From Megaustenia siamemsis (taxonomy: Eukaryota > Mollusca > Gastropoda > Stylommatophora > Ariophantidae), in NCBI GenBank assembly GCA_032433765.1, contig JAVIAB010000092.1, forward strand, positions 101,576,564 through 101,640,563: a stretch of 64,000 nt of DNA, read 5' to 3'. Below are positions 55,823 through 64,000 of the stretch, piece after piece. The position numbers and the translations under genes were made by a program. The notes beneath the pieces were generated by a model. It saw only the letters and a list, made by a program, of their open reading frames with translations, searched no databases and had not been told where the DNA came from. The stretch's first letter is position 1. Each line of letters starts with the position of its first letter.

Positions 55823-56893
55823 ATGGGAACGGTGGAGAAAATATTGAGACGTCTTTACTTTGACCCTAGTCGACCAGGGGCTTATAGTGGTGCAACGGCC
55901 CTGCAACGTAACACCAAACTGGGACTCGCAAAGATCAAACAATGGTTGAGTCATCAGGATACCTATACTCTTCATAAACCAATTCGTCGCAGATTTGAAA
56001 GACGGCCCATTATAACGAGTGGTCCCCGACAGCAATATCAGGCAGACCTAATTGACTTGCGACATTTGAAAAAACACAACGACGGCTATTCCTATTTGGT
56101 TTCTTGCGTGGACGTTTTCAGTAAAATCGCGTGGTCTGTACCGATACGAACCAAAACGGGGAAATCCTTAGTGGAAGCCGTCGGTAAGATATTTCGCGAT
56201 GGGAAACCCGCGAGTTTTAAAACGGATAAGGGGTCAGAGTTTCTGAACAGAACATTTCAGAAATTCCTCGCTGACAACAACGTTCACTTTTTCACTACGC
56301 AGAACGAAGATATTAAGGCCGCCGTGGTGGAACGCTTTAATAGGACTCTCAAACAACGGATGTGGCGATATTTCACGAAATCCAATAAGCTGTCTTATGT
56401 CCGAGTCCTACCCGCCCTACTTCGAAGTTATAACCATTCGTATCACAGAAGTATAAAAATGGCACCGGTCGACGTCAACGCAGACAATCAAGAACAGGTA
56501 TGGAACACGTTGTATAATAGCAAACGCAACTTTAAATTTCAAAGACCCCTGTATAAGCCCGGTGATCGAGTTAGACTGGTCCTGGGCAGAGCCAATTTTA
56601 AAAAGGGTTATGCCCCGGCTTTGACGGAGGAACTGTTTTCCATCAGTCGAGTAAATGGAACAAACCCCGTTACATATGTGTTGAAAGACGATAAGGGTGA
56701 TGAGATAGAGGGGTGATTCTACACACCAGAAATTCAAAAAGTTGGAGACAAGCACGAGTACAGAATCGAGAGTATCATAACCGAGCATCGCACATCATTT
56801 GGGCGAAAAGAGAGTTTAGTCAAATGGTTTGGATACGATTCCTCATTTAACACTTGGATACCGTCCAAGTACATTGTCAGATACAAAAACTAG
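55823..56893 (+). pseudogene. Polinton/Maverick-type integrase with chromodomain, one in-frame TGA
   Basis: Residues 1-297 (55823-56716) are a retroviral-type (rve) integrase close to the Polinton-associated protein known as C. elegans F54H12.3: an N-terminal segment (LYFDPSRPGAYSG, then YTLHKPIRRRF) and a catalytic core with the full triad Asp 75 (QADLIDL), Asp 135 (TDKGSEF) and Glu 170 (VVERFNR). The last two are separated by 34 residues. The frame ends at TGA 56714-56716 but stays open to TAG at 56891-56893. That continuation is chromodomain-like (VKWFGYDSSFNTWIP), matching the usual C-terminus of Polinton integrases. The TGA therefore probably truncates the protein between core and chromodomain. 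Integrases of this kind insert the element's linear DNA; this copy may be inactive, or active as a core only. Confidence 0.88.
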
Positions 56894-56895
56894 AG

Positions 56896-57195
56896 ATGAG
56901 AGAAGAAGACGAAGAAGTGGAAACTTTCGGCTGAGAGCCCGATTTGCGAGCCGTAAACTCGGGAGTGAGGATAGAGAGCGAACCACGCAGGGGATCGGTG
57001 TTTGGGAAACTATCCCCCTACTTAGAACTTGTCTTTATTTGTCAAGTGGTAGTTATATATACCGTTGTCGCGGTTTCGCTGTTCAATCTGACCACCGAAA
57101 ACCCAGACGCCAAGGAGGGAAAACTGTGGATAGCCCTACTGATCAGCTGTTTGGGTTACATGCTACCGAATCCAAACTTGGAGAGGCGACGGTGA
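56896..57195 (+). pseudogene. Small two-helix membrane protein of the Polinton-like element
   Basis: From ATG 56896 the frame meets a TGA at 56932-56934, then stays open to 57195. The open part has two hydrophobic segments: LVFICQVVVIYTVVAVSLF and, after an acidic linker, LWIALLISCLGYMLP. It ends in a basic tail (NPNLERRR). A small membrane protein with a similar GYxLP-type second helix is, as far as I recall, common in invertebrate Polintons near the integrase, but its function is not known. It lies 3 bp after the chromodomain stop. Alternative: translation starts inside, at 56944 (TTG) or later. Confidence 0.55.
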
Positions 57196-57211
57196 ATCGA
57201 GTAAAAAAAAA

Positions 57212-58009
57212 ATGTGTTTTTATTTCACCCTACCCAGCAATGCATCTATGGAACTTTTTAAGGATAATAACCCCGGCCACTTTTTCGTTAAACTCCCTCA
57301 GACCATTGACATTTCGGCGCAGTATGAGATCGCCCTGGTGGAGATACAGTTTCCGCTAAATTATTTCAATGTAATAGAGGGTGATGTCTGGATTCGGCAC
57401 GAATCTCTCGCTAACGACGATATTTGCGACGCTAGATTTTATTTCAAAGTGACATTGGAGCCTGGGTTATACACGAAACCCAATGCGTTCATCGGCGCGT
57501 TGAATGCGTCGATCATAAAAGCGGAGGATGAGTCGAACGGGGATGTGAAAGGGAAAAAAATGAGATTCATTTACGCAAAAGAGGTGAATAAAGCCATCTT
57601 GAAACTTTACGAAAAAGGAGTCAGTGTTACCATAAGCGACACTTTGAAAAACATGTTAGCCTTCCCCACGACCTCTATATCAGACACGGCTCCCGATATA
57701 TTCAGCGTGGGCGTAATGGACTTGGAAAGTGTTGCGAAGAATGTCTACATCTACTGCGATCTCGTTTCCCCTAGACCGGTCGGGGATGTGATGGTGCCTC
57801 TCCTCAGGAGCGTGCCTGTTCTCAATAGAAATCACACCTCGGTGTTTCAGATCTACGATAAGCCTCACTACCTCCCCCTGAGTAGATTTTCCTTCGATAC
57901 CGTCGAGATCCTTTTAGCCAACGGACACGGAAAAACTATTCCATTCACCAGCGGAACGTCGGTGCTAACGGTACACTTTCGATTGAAGAAACATCTCGAG
58001 CTGGTATAA
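57212..58009 (+). CDS. Penton-like minor capsid protein of Polinton/adintovirus-like element
   Basis: An intact 265-residue ORF with ATG at 57212, 17 bp after the previous frame. The N-terminus MCFYFTLPSNASMELF followed by a KLPQTIDISAQYEIAL segment and ALVEIQFPLNYFNV is typical of the protein encoded before the major capsid gene in Polintons. That protein has been modelled as the single jelly-roll penton/minor capsid protein. The C-terminal half (LPLSRFSFDTVEILLANGHG, then VLTVHFRLKK) ends in beta-rich sequence, consistent with a capsid fold. Its stop overlaps the next ATG (TAATG, 58007-58011), as in compact viral-type operons. Family assignment is from remembered similarity; the penton role is inferred. 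Confidence 0.72.
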   Translation: MCFYFTLPSNASMELFKDNNPGHFFVKLPQTIDISAQYEIALVEIQFPLNYFNVIEGDVWIRHESLANDDICDARFYFKVTLEPGLYTKPNAFIGALNASIIKAEDESNGDVKGKKMRFIYAKEVNKAILKLYEKGVSVTISDTLKNMLAFPTTSISDTAPDIFSVGVMDLESVAKNVYIYCDLVSPRPVGDVMVPLLRSVPVLNRNHTSVFQIYDKPHYLPLSRFSFDTVEILLANGHGKTIPFTSGTSVLTVHFRLKKHLELV

Positions 58010-58500
58010 TGGTGAGACACACCCCCCTTTGTCGAGATGTTGAGTTATACGAAGACTTTTACTGCTGTCAGGCGGGTGATGGGATGCCCGTGTTTATATG
58101 AGGTCGAAGTCAGAGCGGTCGAGGAATCGGTAGTTTCTTCGGTGGAATCGGGAGGGCTATTTTACCCTGGTTAAAAACCGGCGGTAAGGCCTTGCTCAGA
58201 GAAGGTTTGGGGACCGGTCTGCAGGTCGCACAGGAAGCATTAGCCGGGAAAAATGTCGGTGAAGCTTTCAAAGACCGAGCTAAGGAGGCCAGTCAGCGGT
58301 TGCTACACGGGGCCGTAGACCACCTGCGTGATAACAACCAATCAGGAAGTGGCTTACGACAAATCAGAAAGCGAGTTATGAAGTTACCCCCACCAGGCGA
58401 ACCGGTTACGAAGAGGATAAAACCGACAGCTAGACAGTTTACCCTTCATTCGGTGTACAGCAAGAAGAAGACGAGGGTGGCAAAGGATATTTTCGACTAA
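58009..58500 (+). pseudogene. Small basic pVI/pX-like virion protein, one in-frame TGA
   Basis: The frame starts at ATG 58009, overlapping the previous stop, and meets TGA at 58099-58101 after 30 codons. It is open again to TAA 58498-58500. The open part is Gly/Arg-rich with a hydrophobic stretch (GSFFGGIGRAILPWLKTGGK), an amphipathic helix (VGEAFKDRAKEASQRLL), then a basic tail with KRVMKLPPP and a DIFD end. Short proteins of this make-up sit just before the major capsid gene in Polintons and adintoviruses, and have been compared with adenovirus pVI/pX core or membrane-lytic proteins; that role is inference. No ATG follows the TGA early enough to restore the hydrophobic segment, so the gene is probably disabled. 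Confidence 0.6.
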
Positions 58501-58502
58501 TA

Positions 58503-59819
58503 ATGTCTATCGTTCACCCCAAATCGTGCGAATGTCTTCACTCTGGTTTGGATTTATTTAGCGTTCCACCCACACAGACATCTCTAGACTCTGGCCAGTT
58601 TATTGAAATTCGTCCGATCGCAGCCTTGTCGCATAGCGCACCGATAGAGTTTTTCATTTCTGGAAACAGCGAGGAGTATCTAGATCTTTTCAACACGGTT
58701 TTGCAGCTGCGGGTCAAGATCACCCTCCCGAATCGTGATAGTGCACCACCCGATGCTGATGTAGGACCAGTCAACAATTATCTGCACAGTCTATTTTCAC
58801 AAGTCGACGTATCGCTAAACGACACGTTGGTTATACCGTCGGAGAATACCTATCCTTTTAGAGCAGTGTTTGAGGCTACGCTAAACTACGGGGAGGATGC
58901 GAAGAAGGGATACTTGACGGCCGCTCTGTTCTACAAAGACACAGCTGGCCACCATGACGATTTGAAAGAAAATGAGGGTTTTAAAACACGGCGCGATTTG
59001 ACTTCGGGTAGTAAAGAGGTTGAAATGATGGGTCGTTTGCACTCTGATATCTTTGTGCAGGATCGTTACATGTTAAACAGAGTCGATGTAAAGATAAAAC
59101 TCGCGCCCTCTAAGGATGTGTTCAGCCTCGTGACTCACGATAGGTCTGCGGGTTATAAGAGTGTTATCACCTACGCCGCGCTCGTGGTCAGGAAAGCTAA
59201 GCTAAACCCAGCGATTTCTCTGGCTCACGAAAAGGCTCTCTTAAGCGGGAATGCTTGGTACCCGATCAAGAGGGTTACCATCAAGACATTTTCCATCGCT
59301 AGCGGGGTGTTCTCCCACAGTCAAGACAATTTATTTTTGTCTCAAACACCGACCCGTATAGTGATAGGTCTGATTACGGCCAGTGCGTTTAATGGTGTTT
59401 ATACAGCTAACCCGTTCAATTTTCAACACTTTGGTCTGATTTATATGAACCTGACGGTCGACGGGAAATGTATCTCGGGGAAGCCTCTAACTATGGACTT
59501 TGAACGAAATCAATACGCGAGAGCTTTTTTCGGTACAAATCTGGCCATGGGTCTGATTGGTAAAGACGCCGGGAATAACGTTGATTATAGAGAGTTCAAG
59601 GACGGATATTGTATATTTGGTTTTGACCTCTCGTCTAGTCAACTGGACGGCTCCCATTTTGAGCTAGCCACAAGCGGACCCTTGTCGATAGAACTCAAGT
59701 TTGCCGCTCCCACAACTACTCCCCTACAAGTCTTCGTCTACGCCGAGTTGGACTCAGTGCTCGAAGTGTCCAAGACAAGGCAGATTCTAACAGACTTCGC
59801 CGTTTGCGAGAGAGAGAAG
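58503..59819 (+). CDS. Double jelly-roll major capsid protein (Polinton/adintovirus hexon-like)
   Basis: The ATG is 2 bp after the previous stop. The ORF runs open for 472 codons to 59921; about the first 439 correspond to the capsid protein known in many invertebrate genomes as F54H12.2-like. Features: an N-terminal SCECLHSGLDLFSVPPTQTS segment, the conserved PIEFFISGNSEEYLDL, a YLHSLFSQVDVSLND motif, an SENTYPFRAVFEATLNYG motif, RLHSDIFVQDRYMLNRVDV and a C-terminal VFVYAELDSVLEVSKTRQI. Length and motif order fit a complete protein and I see no internal break. The frame then runs without a stop into the protease start, so the original stop codon has probably been lost. MCP would form the icosahedral shell with the penton protein; whether this copy is expressed is unknown. 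Confidence 0.85.
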
Positions 59820-60069
59820 ATGAACACGATGGAGATTTACAACCTTTTGATGTCAGATATTTTCGTTCGACGTTGTTCCCTTGTTAGTGTCATTCCACGA
59901 AACCACTTACCCCCAGCATGACCCAACGGCGACCGCAGCCTTTGTCATAAACACCGACCACGTGGATATTTTAAACTTTATAGAGCAAAACTCACACGCG
60001 CCATTCGTCTACAACCAGCGGGTGTTGCAAGATTTGTTTACCAACACGTGCGGTCTATATTGTGCTTAA
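59820..60069 (+). pseudogene. Adenain-like cysteine protease remnant
   Basis: The ATG at 59820 begins a NTMEIYNLL start in frame with the capsid ORF; a shift near 59865 leads to the frame ending at 60069. That frame keeps an AFVINTDH segment and a C-terminal LQDLFTNTCGLYC with the Cys of the adenain-type active site. The middle of the protein, which carries the catalytic His and acidic residue in this family, is missing, and a stop follows directly after the CGxYC motif. Two independent lesions (frameshift and internal deletion) make it a pseudogene. In intact Polintons this protease processes virion proteins. Confidence 0.65.
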
Positions 60070-60330
60070 TATATACTTCTTAAGTGTCGAGGCGCGAAAC
60101 TTAACAGAATTCTCATGCCTTTATCAGCGAGACAGCACATAAACGACCGTATCATTTATCGTTTGCTCGCCCCGTGGATAATTCGGCTTCGAGGGGCCCA
60201 CGGACGCTTAAAATTATCAACAATCGGACAGTAATATATATATATTTTCTCATATGTGTTATATATTTGTTATATTAATAAATATATGTGAAATAAAGCG
60301 CGACTTTTTGTTTTGCTTTACCGTGAATGT

Positions 60331-60373
<43 letters not shown>

Positions 60374-60380
60374 TCACTAC
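60070..60380. other. End of the Polinton-like region; (GA)n at 60331-60371
   Basis: No ORF follows the protease remnant. The sequence becomes AT-rich (tatatatata at 60236), then a pure GA microsatellite. No terminal inverted repeat partner of the 55.3-kb side was found by eye. Confidence 0.5.
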
Positions 60381-60384
60381 TTAA

Positions 60385-61440
60385 TCACTACACATGATGA
60401 TGTTGCCCGACCCGCGACGACACGACGATCCCCGCCGCGCCGACCCGCGACGACCCCCGCCGACCAGCGACGACCCCCGCGATGAGGTGGCACATGATGA
60501 TGACCGACGTGGCACATGATGATGTGTCACTAAAGATCGCTAACACCTGGTATATGATGATACTACAAACCCTGTGCCGACCCCGCGAGATAGTCGTATT
60601 TAACAATACCCCCCTTCAACGTCATTGCTTTGTCAGCCTTTTTTACATGTCGCCTCCTGTTACCCACCTCACACATGATGCTGATAACACTCGACCAATA
60701 AAGGCACCCCACCCCTATCCTGTCACATGCTGATGATACTCGACCTATAAAGGCACCCTTTCCTCTATCCTGGCACATGATGATATTAATAACACTCGAC
60801 CCATAAAGGCACCCCCACCCGAGATAACCGGCATCGCAAGTTTTAGAACCGCTGACACACAAGTTTTAGAACCACTGGTGACCATAGCCAAGATAGCTGT
60901 CGAGCACCAACAAAAGCGTCACGAGTCACCTGTCTCATTCAGCCTCTAATTCTGTGATCGCCTGTAGCATAGTGGTAAGTGTCTGGCCTGGCACGCGGTA
61001 GACCCCGTGTTCGAAATCCGATGGAAATTGTTTTTTTTAAAATAATTCGGAATTTTTAAAATACGGAGCGCCGAGGTCACGCCGACAGACACCCCCGCTC
61101 ACCCACTTGCGATAAGCCCCGCTCACCCACTTGAGATAAGCCCCGCTCACCCACTTGAGATAAGACCCCACTCGATACCCCACGAGATAAGCGGTCACCC
61201 GGCCACCCGACCACCCGCGATAAGCGAGGTCAGAGATAAGCGGGCATAACAACAACATTGCATGGTGCAAATATGACACTCATATAGGACTTCCGGGTCA
61301 CCGGGACTAGAGGTCAACACGCCGACCGCCGGAGCGCCGAGGGGTCACACCGCCCGCCACACGAGGGGTCCCGCCGCCCGCCGCACGAGGGATCACGCCG
61401 CCCGCCGCCGCACGACCGATTAACTTCCCTTGTCTCTCGT
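60385..61440. repeat. GC-rich low-complexity zone with short direct repeats
   Basis: Base composition changes sharply to GC-rich. Repeats include cgacccgcgacgaccccc (60410-60480), cacatgatgatg with actcgacc and ataaaggcaccc (60485-60815, several copies), gataagccccgctcaccca (61110-61170, three copies) and gccgcccgccgcacgagggatc (61360-61410). ORFs here are compositional. It has no relatives elsewhere in the window. Confidence 0.75.
60957..61024 (+). tRNA. tRNA-like sequence (pseudo-tRNA or SINE head)
   Basis: Box A tagcatagtgg and box B gtgttcgaaatcc are about 35 bp apart, as in a type I tRNA, and a T7 run follows at 61029-61035 as a Pol III terminator. The overall look is Gly/Ala-like, but acceptor and anticodon stems do not pair well by eye and the anticodon is uncertain. 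Likely a pseudogene or SINE head. Confidence 0.4.
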
Positions 61441-62235
61441 GTACATTAGGTGCACCGCGCACCTACTATATATCTTTGTTAATTTAGCACCTAAATACCG
61501 AACAAATGGACCCTTGTATACTACTGAGGATAAAAAAGGAAAACAATGAATGAGAGTATAACAAATGAAAACAATGAATGAGAGGATACTATTTGAAGAA
61601 CAAGCATTGAGAGGGTGACTGTGAGTAAGGAAAACGATCTGCCATACATTTTTGTTAGGAAAAAGATAAACAATATAGAAGTGACGTCATGATAGAAGGA
61701 ACGGCTTGACAATTAAAGTTTAACTAATACAAGACCCAGCTCGTACTTCAAGGATCAAGATCCGCCACCCTTATAATGTTTAAACGTGGGCTCGACCAAC
61801 TGTCATGAAATAAAGGATCATCACCACTGATAGCGTACGCACAATTACGTTTTTAACAACTAATTTATTTTTTCATTATTATTTCATATATCTGTTTCTT
61901 TATCATTAAGAGAGAATTCTTTTCAATTATTTTAAACAGACACCTGTTACTGTTTCTTAAGAATAATTATGAACTATGTTTAGAGTTTTATCTTAATCAC
62001 AAATCTTTTACAGATCTTCTCGTTGTCTATAAACCTGTCGTCCAATATAAATTATATCCCGTCTGAGTAGGGAAATGAATATTACATTTCCTTCTTGTTT
62101 ATTGCGGTTTGAGTCGATGCCACCTTGTTGTTAATATGTTCGTCTTAGTTTCAAATGTTGAGAATGGAATATAAAAAAACACAGGGTAAATGTAGCTATA
62201 GCTTTGTGGTGATAGAAAAAACGGCATGCTATTGA
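61441..62235. other. No recognisable gene
   Basis: AT-rich. A small local repeat of acaatgaatgagag occurs at 61543-61582. Confidence 0.45.
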
Positions 62236-62341
62236 AACATGCCCATACATACAGGAAGAATAAAATATAAATGTTAAGAGTGAAATTTAAATAACAAAAT
62301 AACAATTATACGAAATAATGAGAAAAGAAATATGGAATATT
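62236..62341 (+). repeat. ~105-bp direct repeat, right copy
   Basis: Partner of 54907-55012: acatgcccatacatacagga, then acgaaataatgagaaaagaa and atatggaatat. Confidence 0.75.
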
Positions 62342-63078
62342 TACACAATTTGATCAGTTCGCCTGTACGAATATGAATGAAAGAAAGAGTGAGGAAAACA
62401 TTCTTACGTCAAAATAATACATCACTTTAAATCTCATGTAGAGTTATCTTCACACCCCTCTCCCTCCCAATCCTCCCGTTAGAAATTGCTGTCCCAGTTA
62501 GGCGCACTAAAATTCCTCATCTATTTGGAAACCGATGATAAATTGTACATCTAATTAAATGTGGTCATGTAAATGAACTTCTAAGCCGTCTAAGCGCTTA
62601 CTGTGACTTGTGTTCATCTTTTACAAATTCAAATCAGTAAAATTCCTTTCGTAATTCAAGAACTGTGTGAAAAAGATGTCTTCAAATGTTGAAAGAAAAC
62701 TCGTCGATGCTACAAATTATGTGACTTTGTTGAGATTATAATTTTTATTAAGGAAGATTTGGATCGCTACAGAACATTATCCAAGTGTAACATTGTCGAT
62801 GGGGTTATATAAAAAAGAAGAAGAGAAATTCTGCTGTAACTTTTGAGTGGAATTACAAATATCAAAGTAATATCTCGGTTGAGAAGTTGAAACTGATCTC
62901 TGGAAACAATATATAGTTAATTGTTATCTGAAAGCCTTAAACTTATTTTTTTTAATTCTCAGCTGTCCACCCGTTTTAGAGAGCACGGGTGTGTCGTGTC
63001 GCTAGTTTACACCAAGGCCGCGACGTCTGCCACTCTTAGCCCTACACATATATCTTCGGTATGGATTGATTATGCTTA
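62342..63078. other. No recognisable gene
   Basis: AT-rich; nothing identified. Confidence 0.4.
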
Positions 63079-63079
63079 C

Positions 63080-63715
63080 TAATTTTTGTCCGCACATAGG
63101 GCGACTTTTGTCCCTCCATAGGGTTACTTTTTTCCTCGTGTGGGGTTACTTTTGTCTGCACATAGGGCGACTTTTGTCAGGGGATGGGGTTACTTTTGTC
63201 CGCGCATGGGGTTGCTTTTGTCCTCGCATGGGGTTACTTTTGACCGCACATAGGGAGACTTTTGTCCGTCCATGGGGGTTACTTTTGTTCTCGCATGGGA
63301 TTAATTTTGTCCGTCCATAGGGTTAATTTTGTCCTCGCATGGGGTTACTTTTATCCGTCCATACGGTTACTTTTGTCCGCACATACGGCGACTTTTGTCC
63401 GTCCATAAGGTTTCTTTTGTCCTCGCATGGGGTTACTTTTATCCGCACATAGGGCGACTTTTGTCCGTCCATAAGGTTTCTTTTGTCCTCGCATGGGGTT
63501 ACTTTTGTCCACACATAGGGCGACTTTTGTCCGTTCATAAGGTTTCTTTTGTCCTCGCATGGGGTTACTTTTGTCCCCACATAGGGCGACTTTTGTCCGT
63601 TCATAAGGTTACTTTTGTCCTCGCATGGGGTTACATTTGTCCGCACATAGGGCGACTTTTGTCCGCGCATGGGTTACTTTTGTCCGCGCATTGAGCTACT
63701 TTTGTCTGAGCAGGG
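63080..63715. repeat. 22-bp tandem repeat with 66-bp higher-order unit
   Basis: The basic unit is of the form acttttgtccgcacataggg plus cg. Variants (tccgtccataaggttt, tcctcgcatggggtta) alternate to give a 66-bp higher-order unit at about 63385-63640, equal to 22 codons, so both strands are open. The left part (63080-63380) is less regular. Not a gene. Confidence 0.9.
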
Positions 63716-64000
63716 ACTAATTTTGTTCGACTTTTTTCGACTTTTAACTGTCTAGCGGTTTTTCACGTGCCGTGGTACACACGGAAACTCCTGGTTTGTC
63801 CTGATTCGATAAGGGGTCTGTATCGAAACTCACTCCACTAGAATCCAAGATCTGGAGCAAAATGTATGTTGATTATCCTGGGCAGACACACTAACATACA
63901 ATGAAGTTACCTAAGTGTGATAACAAATATGTTTACTGTATTAGACAAACTGTAACAAAAAAATGAAGTGTTTATTTAGCAAGTATGTTTACTGTTTTAG
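63716..64000. other. No recognisable gene
   Basis: AT-rich up to the window end; a short repeat of aaatatgtttactgt lies at about 63926 and 63982. Confidence 0.4.

Noticed and set aside
55299..56035. 152- and 224-codon minus-strand repeat proteins
   Set aside because: Created by the 51-bp (17-codon) array and the antisense of the integrase N-terminus.
56829..57359. 176-codon frame overlapping the small membrane protein and penton gene
   Set aside because: Out of frame with the recognisable products on both sides; a shadow frame.
54907..62341. LTRs of a retrovirus-like element
   Set aside because: The repeats are about 105 bp, without recognisable TG...CA ends, primer binding site or gag-pol; the enclosed genes are of Polinton type.
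63323..63694. Repeat proteins of 115-121 codons on both strands
   Set aside because: The 66-bp higher-order repeat is a multiple of three and lacks stops; both strands are equally open, which argues against coding.

Overview
The window looks like repeat-dense, AT-rich nuclear DNA of an invertebrate animal, most plausibly a mollusc (inferred from the kinds of LINE and tRNA-SINE remnants; no species marker is visible). I recognise no host protein-coding gene. Almost everything that can be named is a mobile element, the decay product of one, or a tandem array.

1-12.3 kb: a block made of a LINE RNase H remnant, a fold-back of the LINE 3' end and a 32-bp minisatellite is present twice in direct orientation (offset 2,927 bp). 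The second minisatellite is interrupted by a composite insertion. This is a 13-copy array of a 438-bp unit (6381-12080) carrying a tRNA-Leu-like RNA polymerase III promoter, with a 5'-truncated but ORF-intact LINE (4859-6310) nested in its left edge. The first block keeps the matching empty site, so the order of events can be read directly.

12.3-54.9 kb: a graveyard of LINE 3' ends from at least five families, in both orientations. It also holds one hAT transposase C-terminus (26523-27047), at least three tRNA-derived SINE families (one with seven copies and clear target-site duplications), several minisatellites, microsatellites and a ~650-bp polypurine tract (50291-50960). Long stretches between these hold nothing I can identify.

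54.9-62.4 kb: the most gene-like part is a decayed Polinton/Maverick (adintovirus-like) element, all on the + strand and closely packed. It reads integrase plus chromodomain, small membrane protein, penton-like capsid protein, small basic pVI/pX-like protein, double-jelly-roll major capsid protein and an adenain-like protease remnant. The DNA polymerase B and packaging ATPase genes expected of a full element are absent here. The capsid ORFs are long and open, yet three neighbouring genes carry one in-frame TGA each, and the protease has lost its middle and its end. A 51-bp tandem array sits immediately upstream, a GC-rich low-complexity zone with a tRNA-like sequence lies downstream, and ~105-bp direct repeats bracket the whole.

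62.4-64 kb: AT-rich DNA and a 22/66-bp tandem array (63080-63715).
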